From: Phil1 sp964612925
GTDB taxonomy: Bacteria > Bacillota > Clostridia > Christensenellales > CAG-138
NCBI GenBank assembly: GCA_964612925.1
Contig: CAZTFU010000003.1
Span: 61,362-125,361, forward strand
Length of the DNA: 64,000 nt
Direction: 5' to 3'
Positions 49,751 to 58,935 of the stretch are shown here, piece after piece (the first letter of the stretch is position 1; each line of letters opens with the position of its first letter). The notes beneath the pieces are model-generated. The model was given only the letters and a program-made list of their open reading frames with translations. It ran no database searches and was not told where the DNA came from. Position numbers and translations under genes: made by a program.

Positions 49751-51190
49751 TTATTCTTCGCTTGCCGACTTATTCTTTGCCCCGTAGTAGCCGCTTGAAT
49801 AGCCGTAGCCGTATTTGTTTGCATAGTTTCCGTAGCTTGTCTGTATGCCGTTGAGCACACAGCCTATCACACCGACTCCGCTTTCCGAAAGCGTCTGCAA
49901 TCCGTCAAGTATCTGCGGCGTTTCAACTCCGCCGGCACCTATGACGTATATCGCGCAATCAACCGCATTTGCAATGTTTGCGCTGTCCGCAAGCAGACCC
50001 GTGGGCGGCGTATCGACAATTATATAATCCGCCTGAGAGCGAAGCGTGTCTATAAGATTCTTCATCCACCTTGCGCTTATGGGTCGCGTGCTTTTGCGCG
50101 GTACATCGCCCGCAAGAAGCGTGAGCGTTGTACCCTCTATTCTGTTAAGGCATGCGTTAAGGCTTAATACCTTTCTTTCCCTAAGCTCCACAAGACCGTT
50201 TGACGGCGTGGTCACGCCGAGTGCCTTTTTCACGCTCGGCCGCCTGAGGTCCATGTCTATGAGTATAACCTGTGCGCCGTTTTTGCTCAATGCCAATGCA
50301 AGGTTTGTGGAAACGGTGGTTTTGCCCTCTCCCGGCATGGTGCTTGTTACAAGTATTGCGCGGCAGCCTTCACCCTCCATTTTGCGAAGCAGCTTCAGCC
50401 TAAGGCCGCGTATGCTCTCCTGAAACGCGCTCGGCACACGCGGATTGAGTATCGTAACGCTGTTGTCCGCCATGGAGTTGGTACGCTTTTTGAATGTCAC
50501 CCTCGGCAGCGTTGCAAGGCAACTTTGGTTCAGCTTATTCCTTATATCGTCGCTCTCGCGCACGGTGTTCCTCAGCATTGCGCATATCAACAATACGCCA
50601 ACGCCCGCGGCAAAGCCAATCGCAACGCCCTTTATAAGCTCCGATACCGTATTTATGTTGTTATACGGTGCGGCGGGCTCGGTAGGTTCCGTAAGCAGGT
50701 TCATGGTCGTACTGCCTATTACATAATCCGCAACCTCAGGATACACGTTTATTGCGGCCTGAAGTATCGCCTTTGCATCGCTTGCGCTGCTGCTTACCAC
50801 GCGCATTGTGAATAGGTTCGTGTTTTCTACGGTTTCCGCCGAAATTGTGCCGTTTATATAGCCTACGCCGAGTTCCTTTTTAAGCCGCGAATACATATAA
50901 TCGGAATTTATAAGGTACGGGAATGTTTTCCCAAGCTGTTCGGCAACGGTCTTATTGTAATAATTGTACCCCGTGCCCTGTCCCGATGCGGATACCTGTA
51001 TGGTAAACGTGACCTCACAGCGGTACATGGGCGTATAGGTCAAATACGCCTTGCCAAGCCACAAGGCACCTATAAGCACCGCAAGCACCAGCGGCAGATA
51101 GAACAGCCTTCTTGCAACGGGCACAAGTTCCCTAAGCAATCTTGAAAGATCTATCGTATTTTCATCAATGCGGTCAAGTTTATCTTCCAT
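49751..51190 (-). CDS. Wzz-type chain length / BY-kinase fusion (second copy)
   Basis: 479 residues from the ATG at 51190 behind GGAGG. Two membrane segments (about 30-50 and 195-215) surround an extracellular Wzz-type domain. The cytoplasmic BY-kinase has Walker A M-P-G-E-G-K-T-T, Walker A' L-I-D-M-D-L-R-R-P, Walker B I-I-V-D-T-P-P-T-G and a Tyr-rich tail. Such proteins control polysaccharide length and export and are phosphorylated on the tail. It overlaps the first copy by 11 bases. Confidence 0.9.
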   Translation of the reverse strand: MEDKLDRIDENTIDLSRLLRELVPVARRLFYLPLVLAVLIGALWLGKAYLTYTPMYRCEVTFTIQVSASGQGTGYNYYNKTVAEQLGKTFPYLINSDYMYSRLKKELGVGYINGTISAETVENTNLFTMRVVSSSASDAKAILQAAINVYPEVADYVIGSTTMNLLTEPTEPAAPYNNINTVSELIKGVAIGFAAGVGVLLICAMLRNTVRESDDIRNKLNQSCLATLPRVTFKKRTNSMADNSVTILNPRVPSAFQESIRGLRLKLLRKMEGEGCRAILVTSTMPGEGKTTVSTNLALALSKNGAQVILIDMDLRRPSVKKALGVTTPSNGLVELRERKVLSLNACLNRIEGTTLTLLAGDVPRKSTRPISARWMKNLIDTLRSQADYIIVDTPPTGLLADSANIANAVDCAIYVIGAGGVETPQILDGLQTLSESGVGVIGCVLNGIQTSYGNYANKYGYGYSSGYYGAKNKSASEE

Positions 51191-52652
51191 CGGTATCCTC
51201 CGTGCGGTCGCGACCGTTCCTCTTTTCGCTGTAGCCGTAACCGTAGCCGTAGCCGTATCGGTGGCCGTAACCGTAACCGTAGCCATAGCCGTAGCCCGAA
51301 TGACTGCCGACTATCGGCGTTGTGCGAACATCATTAAACACACAGCCCAACAGTTGTGCCCTGCATTGCTCAAGCACATCCACGGCATCATTTATAGCGG
51401 CCGCCTCAACAAGGTCCTGCCGTATGACAAGCAGCGTCATATCCGCAATGTCCGCAAGCGATTCCGCATCCGAAAACATATTCATTGGCGGCGAATCTAT
51501 CACCGTGTAATCGGTGGCCTCACTAAGTTCCGCAACTATGGAACGCATTCTGTCGGACGATATAAGCTCCGCCGCATCCTTTTGCTCCGCGTGTGAGAAT
51601 ATCGCACTTATGCCGTAGTTTTCCATATATACGGTATCAAGTTCGGCATTTGAGCGTACCATGTCGGCAAATTCGGTTTCGACCCTCATGCCGAGCAGTT
51701 TATACTGTGAAGGCTTATGCATATCGGCATCCACAAGCAATACCGTGCCGCCCTTTCTTGCAAGCGCAAGTGCAAGGTTCGCGGCAACGGTGGATTTACC
51801 CTCGTTTTCGGCAACGCTTGTAACAAGAATCACGTTCTTGCCCTCTCTCCTCACTGCATGGGACACGCGGGAGGCAAGCTTTGCAAATTCCTCGTCAAAA
51901 TTAAAGCCTGTTGTGGGGTTGGTTATAAGCAATCCCTTTGTTGTGTGCTTCAGCTTTGTGCGCATGGTCTTGTTCTTGGTTTCGTGGTGTATGGTACAGA
52001 AAAGCTTTGTATCCACCCTGTGCCTTACGGCGGATGCGGTCTGCACCCTGTCGGAAAGCAGTATCTGCACAACGACCAAGGCAAGCATTATAAGCGCACC
52101 TATAATAGCGTATCGCTTTGCAAGCGACAGCATATCGGGCTTGTTTGACGGGGACTTCGGCACGGTAGGCGGGTCAAGTTCCCTTAAAGTTACATTTTGA
52201 AATACATAATCGGAAACGGCGGAATAATTGTCCAAAAGGAACCTTAACGTTTGAAACGCTTCCTCGGGGCTTTCCGCCCTTACGCGCATCACCATAAGGT
52301 TGGTTTCGGGCACAACGGTTGTTTCAAGCTGACCGTTCAGCTTATCAACGCCCAGTTTTTCCTTTGATATGGTCGAAAACATTTCGCTTTCAAACAGTTT
52401 TGTAAACGTGCCCGCTATCTCGGACGTGCTTGAAAGGTTTGAAAACACGGCCGAATAACTTGCATTTTTCATGCCGACGGCAACCGTTGCGCTTGCTGTA
52501 TATTTGGGAGTGTAGAATGCAAGCGTTGCGGCCGCGCTAAGCATTGCGGCTATAAGCGCGGCGGCTATCATGGACGGTATTTCCTTGGCCACGCGGCGCA
52601 AAATGCATATAAGGCTGTAATCCTCCCAGCGGGAATTTCTGCTGTGTTCCAT
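51180..52652 (-). CDS. Wzz-type chain length / BY-kinase fusion (first copy)
   Basis: 490 residues from the ATG at 52652. Same plan as the next gene: membrane segments near 30 and 180, extracellular Wzz-type domain, kinase with A-E-N-E-G-K-S-T (Walker A), L-V-D-A-D-M-H-K-P (A') and V-I-D-S-P-P-M-N. It ends in a tail of Tyr-Gly repeats. The pair may form a hetero-oligomer in capsule or exopolysaccharide assembly. Its stop overlaps the start of the second copy. Confidence 0.9.
   Translation of the reverse strand: MEHSRNSRWEDYSLICILRRVAKEIPSMIAAALIAAMLSAAATLAFYTPKYTASATVAVGMKNASYSAVFSNLSSTSEIAGTFTKLFESEMFSTISKEKLGVDKLNGQLETTVVPETNLMVMRVRAESPEEAFQTLRFLLDNYSAVSDYVFQNVTLRELDPPTVPKSPSNKPDMLSLAKRYAIIGALIMLALVVVQILLSDRVQTASAVRHRVDTKLFCTIHHETKNKTMRTKLKHTTKGLLITNPTTGFNFDEEFAKLASRVSHAVRREGKNVILVTSVAENEGKSTVAANLALALARKGGTVLLVDADMHKPSQYKLLGMRVETEFADMVRSNAELDTVYMENYGISAIFSHAEQKDAAELISSDRMRSIVAELSEATDYTVIDSPPMNMFSDAESLADIADMTLLVIRQDLVEAAAINDAVDVLEQCRAQLLGCVFNDVRTTPIVGSHSGYGYGYGYGYGHRYGYGYGYGYSEKRNGRDRTEDTDGR
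51231..51296 (-). repeat. Hexanucleotide repeat coding for the Tyr-Gly tail
   Basis: About 11 units of a six-base repeat (GGCTAC-like, read on the minus strand), interrupted by a His-Arg codon pair, coding for alternating Gly and Tyr at the end of the BY-kinase. Loss or gain of units keeps the frame and changes the number of Tyr phosphorylation sites. Confidence 0.85.
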
Positions 52653-52671
52653 TCGCTCTCTCCTTCCCGCC

Positions 52672-53472
52672 TTACTCAACCACAACGTAAAGCGTTGTAC
52701 TGCCGCGCACTCCGCTTTCGCCTTGGCAATAGTATTTTACCCTGTTCACGCCCGCGCTCAATCGAGTACCGCTTGTGCGCACATCGCTTTTTTCGGCACC
52801 GTTCACCAGCTTCACATAATCCATGGCCTTGAAGCTTTTTGCTTCATCCTCTGTCAGATATATAAGATAGGTGTCAAGCACTATTTCGGGTTCGTTATCC
52901 GAAATGTCGCGTATTTCAACCTCAAGCGTAAGATCCACCCTGTCGCCAAGGCTGTTCGTCACCTCAAACGTTACTGGATAAAGTCCCGCATAATACGGTG
53001 AAAGGCTGTTTGTGTTTATTCTTATCCTGTCGTCTATTTGCCCGTCTATAACGTCATATGCGCTAAGGCGGTCCCTTACCTTGATACTGCTTGACGGTGA
53101 ATAACAAAGCTCCGCACTAAGTGAAAAGCGCGGCGGCACATAATCCGTATATATGATTGTGCGCGTGCGGGTAACGACATGGTTGTCACCGTCACACACG
53201 GCATATGTTGCGGTAACTTCACCGCTTTTGCCCATTTCAACGCTTTCAAGTATCAGCTTGTCGGTGATGTCGCCGTCCTTTTCGTCATATGCGCTCACGC
53301 CGAGCATAAGCGCATCAGTACCGTCCTTAACGGATACGCTCAGCGTGTCCTCTTCAAAGCGTATTTCGGGTATGGTAGCATCCGTATTGTAATATTTATA
53401 TGCTATCGCCGCACCGAAAAGCGCGGCCGATAATATGAATACTATTATCAAAGCCCTGTGCAGTCGCTTCAT
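52672..53472 (-). CDS. Membrane-anchored protein with Ig-like / DUF5011-type repeats
   Basis: 266 residues: N-terminal membrane helix (about 7-25), then about 230 extracellular residues in three beta-sandwich-like domains with the Y-D-E-K-D-G-D-I-T and Y-D-V-I-D-G-Q-I-D motifs that mark DUF5011/bacterial Ig-type repeats. No sorting signal. Lies between the dehydratase and kinase genes and probably helps surface polysaccharide assembly; the function is not known. Confidence 0.72.
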   Translation of the reverse strand: MKRLHRALIIVFILSAALFGAAIAYKYYNTDATIPEIRFEEDTLSVSVKDGTDALMLGVSAYDEKDGDITDKLILESVEMGKSGEVTATYAVCDGDNHVVTRTRTIIYTDYVPPRFSLSAELCYSPSSSIKVRDRLSAYDVIDGQIDDRIRINTNSLSPYYAGLYPVTFEVTNSLGDRVDLTLEVEIRDISDNEPEIVLDTYLIYLTEDEAKSFKAMDYVKLVNGAEKSDVRTSGTRLSAGVNRVKYYCQGESGVRGSTTLYVVVE

Positions 53473-53560
53473 ATTTGCCTTGTCATTCGCCTCCGTTTTT
53501 CTACATTTTTCCCGAAAGCGGCAGTATCGCTTTGTTTCCGAGTATCGATTCGCGTACCCG

Positions 53561-55459
53561 TTACACCGCTGCCGCCTTGTTCTGTTGAGCGGCTGCCTGC
53601 TCTATTGCCTTGGCGTTTACCTCCTCGGGTGAACGGAAGGATGGTACAGCCTTATGCAATGCGGCAATTATTGTCGCACCGTCGCCGCCGCAAACCGCCT
53701 GCTTTAATTCGTCAAGCACCCGTTCAATGCTCTCTTCATCGATGGCGGGTCGTTTTTCAACAAGTATTTTTTCGTTTTCCGTCTTATGAAGCTCCCCGTT
53801 TGCGGTAAGCAGCTCTTCATAAAGCTTTTCGCCGGGTCTCAGGCCGACTTCCTTTATTTCTATGTCTATGCCCGGCGTGTAGCCCGAAAGGCGGATAAGC
53901 TTGTCCGCAAGGTCGGCAATGAGCACGGGCTCACCCATGTCAAGCACGAACACCTCACCGTCATGTGCAAAGGAGCTTGCTTCAAGCACAAGCTGTGCGG
54001 CCTCCGGTATGGTCATGAAGTAACGCCTTATGCGCTTGTCCGTCACGGTAACGGGGCCGCCGTAGGCAATCTGCTTTTTGAAAAGCGGTATGACCGATCC
54101 GTTTGACCCAAGTACATTTCCGAAGCGCACCGCGGCAAAATCCGTGCTTTCGCCATTCATACAAAGCACTATCTGTTCACACAGGCACTTTGTTGCGCCC
54201 ATAACGTTTGTCGGGTTCACGGCCTTGTCGGTTGATATCAGCACGAACTTTTCCGCACCGTATTTGCGTGCGGTACGCGCAACATTGTATGTGCCGAATA
54301 CGTTATTCTTTATCGCCTCACCCGGGCAATCCTCCATAAGCGGCACATGCTTGTGCGCCGCCGCATGCAATACAAGCTCGGGAGAGTACTTCGCAAACAC
54401 CTGCTCAAGCCGTGCCGTATCGCGTACGGATGCTATCTCAATACTGAGCGGCAGCTCATGCCCGTACATATGGATAAGCTCATGCTGAAGTTCATACGTT
54501 GTGTTTTCCGCAATATCGAGTATAACAAGCCTTTTAGGCTCATATGCGGCAATCTGGCGGCAAAGTTCGGACCCTATGCTCCCTCCGCCGCCCGTTACAA
54601 GTACCGTCTTGCCCCGCACAAATTCGCTTATGCGCGGATTGTCAAGGCTGACCTGTTCACGGCCGAGAAGATCACCTATCTGCACCTCTCTTACTTCCAT
54701 GGAAAGCTTGCGCTCCTTGGCGGAAGCAAAGCGCACCACGGGATCTCCCAATATGTGTACCCTACAGCGCGTGTTTGCGCACTTATCGAGTATTTCTCGC
54801 TTGCGCTCGTTCGTAGTATTGTTTATGGCAAAGATTATATCCGTTACGGGTGTGTTCGCAAGCAGTTCGACAATATTGTCTATCGGTCCCATTACCTTTA
54901 CGCCGTGTATGCGCCTGCGCTGTTTTTCATTTGAATCGTCAATAATGCAAAACGGCTTGAATTTACCGTATACGTTATCGTTGAATTCGTTAAGCAGTGC
55001 TATACCCGCATTGCCCGCGCCGATTATGGCCGCACAGCGCGCCGCGCCCGTGCCGCGCCGATTCACGCGCCGCCTGTACGCGCGGTACGCAAAACGGATG
55101 GTAAGCATGGCTATAAGCGCAAGCGCGGTACCGTTCAGTGCCTCAACTATCCACACCCTGTTCGTGCCGAGTACAAGGTTCACCCCCGCATAAAGCAGGA
55201 ACCCGCAGCCCATGCCGTAAAGCAAGGTAAGATATTCTTGGCTTTCCGCATACCGCCAAAGCGTATCATACGTTTTGAACAAAAGCTGAAACACCAATAC
55301 GCACACCGTAAGCAAGCCGATATGCATCACCAAATTAAAAAGCTTAATATTATCGTCGCCAAGTCGGTCAAAGAACATGGCAAAGTTGAAAAAGAAGATC
55401 AACACCACATCCATTACAAGCACGACCAAGCCGCGATAGCGTGACAATGACACAAGCAT
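53561..55459 (-). CDS. CapD/FlaA1-type nucleotide-sugar 4,6-dehydratase, membrane form
   Basis: 632 residues with four membrane helices (about 12-125), a CoA-binding-like domain, then a short-chain dehydrogenase domain with T-G-G-G-G-S-I-G-S-E, S-T-D-K-A-V-N-P-T-N-V-M-G-A-T-K and a P-G-E-K-L-Y-E-E-L block. Makes UDP-sugar precursors for capsule or glycan. The SMK-type Lys is present, but the usual Tyr is Met, as in this subfamily. The start could be the ATG at 55459, the GTG 6 bases on, or the ATG at 55477. Confidence 0.9.
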   Translation of the reverse strand: MLVSLSRYRGLVVLVMDVVLIFFFNFAMFFDRLGDDNIKLFNLVMHIGLLTVCVLVFQLLFKTYDTLWRYAESQEYLTLLYGMGCGFLLYAGVNLVLGTNRVWIVEALNGTALALIAMLTIRFAYRAYRRRVNRRGTGAARCAAIIGAGNAGIALLNEFNDNVYGKFKPFCIIDDSNEKQRRRIHGVKVMGPIDNIVELLANTPVTDIIFAINNTTNERKREILDKCANTRCRVHILGDPVVRFASAKERKLSMEVREVQIGDLLGREQVSLDNPRISEFVRGKTVLVTGGGGSIGSELCRQIAAYEPKRLVILDIAENTTYELQHELIHMYGHELPLSIEIASVRDTARLEQVFAKYSPELVLHAAAHKHVPLMEDCPGEAIKNNVFGTYNVARTARKYGAEKFVLISTDKAVNPTNVMGATKCLCEQIVLCMNGESTDFAAVRFGNVLGSNGSVIPLFKKQIAYGGPVTVTDKRIRRYFMTIPEAAQLVLEASSFAHDGEVFVLDMGEPVLIADLADKLIRLSGYTPGIDIEIKEVGLRPGEKLYEELLTANGELHKTENEKILVEKRPAIDEESIERVLDELKQAVCGGDGATIIAALHKAVPSFRSPEEVNAKAIEQAAAQQNKAAAV

Positions 55460-55505
55460 CCCCTCCTGTGACCGCATTAAATCGCCTATTACGCGATTAT
55501 TCTAC

Positions 55506-55534
55506 ATTATATCAGCCATCTTTCATCAAGTCAA
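55506..55534 (-). promoter_or_regulatory. Promoter of the dehydratase/kinase operon
   Basis: On the minus strand TTGACT (55529-55534), 17 bases, TATAAT (55506-55511). It is divergent from the galE promoter 30 bases away. Confidence 0.75.
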
Positions 55535-55542
55535 ACCACGCA

Positions 55543-55571
55543 TTGCGGTAAAGAATCCTTTTTGCTATAAT
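55543..55571 (+). promoter_or_regulatory. Promoter of galE
   Basis: TTGCGG (55543-55548), 17 bases, TATAAT (55566-55571), 34 bases before the ATG. Confidence 0.75.
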
Positions 55572-55605
55572 ATTTGGCAGAATCATTGTAAAAGGGGGAT
55601 TTTGA

Positions 55606-56607
55606 ATGATTGTACTATTAAGCGGCGGTGCGGGATATATCGGTTCGCACGTTGCGGCGGAATTGATAGAAGCGGGGCACGAGCCTATAATTGCGGATAA
55701 TTTTTCAAACAGCTCACCCGATGTTTTGGAAAAACTGTTTGCAATAACCGGCAAGCGTATTCCGTGTTATGAGGCGGAGCTTACCGACAAATCCGCCGTA
55801 AAGAGGATATTTGACGAAAACCGTATAGACGCGGTTATACATTGTGCGGGGTACAAGGCCGTCGGTGAATCGGTACAAAAGCCGCTTATGTATTACAGGA
55901 ACAACATCGATTCAACGCTTACCCTGCTTGAAGCGATGCAAGAGCATGATTGCCGCATTATCGTGTTCAGCTCGTCCGCAACGGTGTACAGCGGCGGCCA
56001 CACACCGCCGTTTACCGAGGATATGGCCGCGGGCGTAAGCACCAATCCATACGGCACAACAAAGTTTTTTATAGAAGAGATATTAAAGGATACCGCACAT
56101 GCCGACGGCAACATGAGCGTTGTATGTCTAAGATATTTCAACCCCGTTGGCGCACACCCGAGCGGACTTATCGGTGAACGGCCAAACGGTGTGCCAAATA
56201 ACCTTATGCCCTACATAATGCAGACCGCGGCTCATATACGCAGTGAGCTTACCGTTTTCGGCAACGATTACCCCACGCCCGACGGTACCTGCATACGCGA
56301 CTATATACACATTGTCGACCTTGCCCGCGGGCATGTCAGCGCGCTGGACTACGCCGCCGCACACACGGGCACGGAGGTTTTCAACCTCGGCACGGGCAAG
56401 GGCACGAGCGTACTCGAGCTTGTTCACGCATTTGAACAGGCAAACAGCCTAAAGGTCAATTACCGCATAGGCGCACGGCGCGCGGGGGACATAGCCTCAG
56501 GCTACGCCTCTGCGGATAAGGCAAGGCGCGTGCTCAACTGGCAGGCGGAGCTTTCGCTTGAAGCCATGTGCCGCGATTCTTGGAATTGGCAACAACACTT
56601 AAAATAA
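55606..56607 (+). CDS. galE: UDP-glucose 4-epimerase
   Basis: 333 residues. NAD-binding G-G-A-G-Y-I-G-S-H near the start, S-S-S-A-T-V-Y and catalytic Y-G-T-T-K (Tyr-x3-Lys), N-P-V-G-A-H-P-S-G-x-I-G-E and D-G-T-C-I-R-D-Y-I-H. Interconverts UDP-glucose and UDP-galactose, supplying the neighbouring polysaccharide genes with sugar. Confidence 0.95.
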   Translation: MIVLLSGGAGYIGSHVAAELIEAGHEPIIADNFSNSSPDVLEKLFAITGKRIPCYEAELTDKSAVKRIFDENRIDAVIHCAGYKAVGESVQKPLMYYRNNIDSTLTLLEAMQEHDCRIIVFSSSATVYSGGHTPPFTEDMAAGVSTNPYGTTKFFIEEILKDTAHADGNMSVVCLRYFNPVGAHPSGLIGERPNGVPNNLMPYIMQTAAHIRSELTVFGNDYPTPDGTCIRDYIHIVDLARGHVSALDYAAAHTGTEVFNLGTGKGTSVLELVHAFEQANSLKVNYRIGARRAGDIASGYASADKARRVLNWQAELSLEAMCRDSWNWQQHLK

Positions 56608-56642
56608 GCGGCGCAAGCCAATAAGCCGCACCTCAGGCATCA

Positions 56643-56672
56643 AAAATCGGCACCGAGCATGGTGCCGATTTT
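56643..56672. terminator. Bidirectional terminator
   Basis: Perfect 12-bp stem AAAATCGGCACC/GGTGCCGATTTT with a 6-base loop between convergent genes. Confidence 0.9.
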
Positions 56673-56687
56673 AGTTGTGATCAGAGC

Positions 56688-57626
56688 TTAATCCGCTCCG
56701 TTCAGTATGGGCTCATGATTGCATGTACGGAACGTTTCCGTCTCGACCGTTTTTTTATCAACCGTTACGGATGTACTTGTCATCTTCACAAATTCCTTAC
56801 CGTCATCATTGGTATAGGTTTCATACTCTATCGTAACATTTTCATTTTCCTTTATCGGATCCATTTCGGCAAATTCCTCTGCGGTGTAAACTTCATTGTA
56901 TATGACTGTATAGGTAATGGTGTAGTCTTTAACGTATCTTGTTACGGTATCGGTGCAATCAGACCTCAGTTCGCATGGCTTATCATATGTTTCGGCCAGA
57001 TAAGGTTCGCTCTCTTCAATACTGACCGTTGTATGCGTATCGCCATACGAAGTTTCTCCCGCTTTTTTCGTAATATCAGTGCATTCCCGCGTGGTATGGG
57101 TAACAACCGGGATAACACAGGTCTGTACCTCGCCCGATGGCAATGTGCGCTTTAATGTGTATTCAACGCCCTCGGCCTGCACACCGTCTGTTGCCCCAAT
57201 ATAGAATTTGCATGGCGTCCTGTAGCTTTCCAGCCACTTTACCTCGCTTACCTCAAAGCTGTCCGCACCCGTTCCGTCCCACGCTTCCGCAGGCGGAGTG
57301 TGGTTGCACACACGCTGTGTGCTTGTTATCTCCGTTTCCGTATAGGTCTGCACCTCACCCGATGGCAGAGTTCTTGTATAAATATGCTCAATGCCGCGTT
57401 CGTGTATTGTATCTTTCTTGTTGGGGTCTACTTCACACTGCACGGTGTAAACATTGATTTGATGTTCATCACTGTTTACACAGGAATCGGCATCCGTCCC
57501 GTCCCACACGGGTGTAGGCGTGGGCTCGGGTTCCGCGGACGGATTTTCGGCATCGGCATTGCAGGCGCACAGCAATACAAGCAGCAATATTACAATGTAT
57601 AAGAAACAAATCTTTGATTTACTCAT
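56688..57626 (-). CDS. Lipoprotein with Cys-bounded modules, distant family member
   Basis: 312 residues from the ATG at 57626 behind GGAGGG, lipobox LCAC, then a Pro/Glu linker. Three modules run from C-E-V-D or P-C to a closing C-N-H or C-T-D; the first two share a T-L-P-S-G-E-V-Q-T core and W-D-G-T-[GD]-A-D-S precedes the first two. It resembles the lipoproteins at 724-6788 in architecture and in its promoter, but not in close sequence. No small secreted protein gene accompanies it. Confidence 0.7.
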   Translation of the reverse strand: MSKSKICFLYIVILLLVLLCACNADAENPSAEPEPTPTPVWDGTDADSCVNSDEHQINVYTVQCEVDPNKKDTIHERGIEHIYTRTLPSGEVQTYTETEITSTQRVCNHTPPAEAWDGTGADSFEVSEVKWLESYRTPCKFYIGATDGVQAEGVEYTLKRTLPSGEVQTCVIPVVTHTTRECTDITKKAGETSYGDTHTTVSIEESEPYLAETYDKPCELRSDCTDTVTRYVKDYTITYTVIYNEVYTAEEFAEMDPIKENENVTIEYETYTNDDGKEFVKMTSTSVTVDKKTVETETFRTCNHEPILNGAD

Positions 57627-57693
57627 GCCTTCCCTCCCAATATAAGATTGGGCGACGCAAAGCGCCGTATCCCCGTTCATTTTAATGACAGTA

Positions 57694-57723
57694 TTTTTAT
57701 CATTGCGCCATACAGCGTGTCAA
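57694..57723 (-). promoter_or_regulatory. Promoter related to the unit A-C promoters
   Basis: On the minus strand TTGACA (57718-57723), 18 bases, TAAAAA (57694-57699). The spacer has a GTATG site flanked by CGC and GCG, resembling the symmetric spacer element of 5201-5229, and keeps TGATAA before the -10. Confidence 0.45.
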
Positions 57724-57921
57724 CCGCATTACACGTCGCTTGGCTCCCTGTTTTCCATGTCTTTGCTTCATTCTTCTTTCATTTATGGGAGCAATAATTA
57801 TTCTTAATCTTATTATAGCAATCTTCGCGTTCCGTTAAGCATTATTTCAGATTTAACCGTGGTGGAATCATTTAATGTCGGAAAATAATCGCACTTAGGT
57901 TGTGCGCGGGCAATGTTCGAC

Positions 57922-57950
57922 TTGGAATATGGTGACAAATGGTATATAAT
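57922..57950 (+). promoter_or_regulatory. Promoter of the aldolase gene
   Basis: TTGGAA (57922-57927), 17 bases, TATAAT (57945-57950), about 34 bases before the ATG. Confidence 0.7.
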
Positions 57951-57983
57951 AAAGCCAAACGAACGTTAAAGGAGATAAAAGCA

Positions 57984-58919
57984 ATGCCTCTTGTAACCAG
58001 CAGTGAAATGTTCAAAAAGGCCTACCGTGGCGGTTATGCCATCGGTGCATTCAACGTGAACAACATGGAAATAATCCAAGGCATAACCGAGGGTGCGAAG
58101 GAGACCAATTCCCCTCTGATACTTCAGGTTTCGGCGGGTGCCCGCAAGTATGCAAGCCATACATATCTTATGAAGCTTATCGAGGCGGCCGTTATTGAAA
58201 CGGGTCTGCCGATTTGTCTGCACCTTGACCACGGTGACAGTTTTGAGCTTTGCAAAAGCTGCATAGACGGCGGCTTTACTTCCGTTATGATAGACGGCAG
58301 TCACCATTCCTATGAAGAAAACATTGCCCTTACAAAAAGCGTTGTCGAATATGCGCACGACCACGGCGTTGTGGTCGAGGGTGAGCTTGGCAGGCTTGAG
58401 GGTGTAGAGGATGACGTTAAGGTAGCAATAGGTCAGGGCAGCTATACCGACCCCGATCAGGTGTATGATTTTGTGACGCGCACGGGTGTTGACTCGCTTG
58501 CAATAGCCATAGGCACAAGCCACGGCGCATATAAGTTCAAGCCCGGCACAAAGCCTCAGCTCCGCTTTGACATTCTGGAAGAGGTGCAGAGGCGTCTGCC
58601 CGAATTCCCCATAGTACTGCACGGGGCAAGCAGCGTCATACCCGAATTCGTGGAAAAGATAAACAACTTCGGCGGCAAAATGAGCGATGCCATAGGCGTG
58701 CCCGAGGATATGCTCAGGCGTGCCGCTTCCATGGCCGTATGCAAGATAAACATAGATTCCGACCTGCGCCTTGCGATGACCGCCAGTGTGCGCGAGCATC
58801 TTTATACAAATCCCGATCATTTTGACCCGCGCCAGTACCTAAAACCCGGCCGTGAAGCGATAAAGCAAATGGTAATACACAAAATACGCAACGTGCTCGG
58901 CAGTGAAAACAAAGCCTAA
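57984..58919 (+). CDS. fba: Class II fructose-bisphosphate aldolase
   Basis: 311 residues from the ATG at 57984 behind GGAG. Zinc and substrate motifs: G-A-F-N-V-N-N-M-E near the start, H-L-D-H-G-D-S, I-D-G-S-H-H-S-Y-E-E-N, V-E-G-E-L-G-R-L-E-G and L-H-G-A-S-S-V. Splits fructose 1,6-bisphosphate in glycolysis. Confidence 0.95.
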   Translation: MPLVTSSEMFKKAYRGGYAIGAFNVNNMEIIQGITEGAKETNSPLILQVSAGARKYASHTYLMKLIEAAVIETGLPICLHLDHGDSFELCKSCIDGGFTSVMIDGSHHSYEENIALTKSVVEYAHDHGVVVEGELGRLEGVEDDVKVAIGQGSYTDPDQVYDFVTRTGVDSLAIAIGTSHGAYKFKPGTKPQLRFDILEEVQRRLPEFPIVLHGASSVIPEFVEKINNFGGKMSDAIGVPEDMLRRAASMAVCKINIDSDLRLAMTASVREHLYTNPDHFDPRQYLKPGREAIKQMVIHKIRNVLGSENKA

Positions 58920-58935
58920 GTAAAGGAACACGACC

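Larger units (their letters stand above)
57627..57983. other. Intergenic region with two divergent promoters
   Basis: This stretch of about 357 bases contains a weak hairpin near 57653-57668, the lipoprotein promoter (57694-57723) and the aldolase promoter (57922-57950). I see no small gene or RNA in the remaining bases. Confidence 0.6.

Noticed and set aside
51190..51286. Longer N-terminus (Thr/Ala/Val-rich) for the second BY-kinase
   Set aside because: It is the other frame of the Tyr-Gly repeat of the first kinase; the ATG at 51190 has a proper ribosome site.
54347..55193. Two long plus-strand frames opposite the CapD-type gene
   Set aside because: Antisense to a well-supported gene and overlapping each other; no motif.
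57966..58820. 284-codon open frame opposite the aldolase gene
   Set aside because: Shadow of the aldolase codon pattern; Cys-, His- and Tyr-rich nonsense sequence without a ribosome site.
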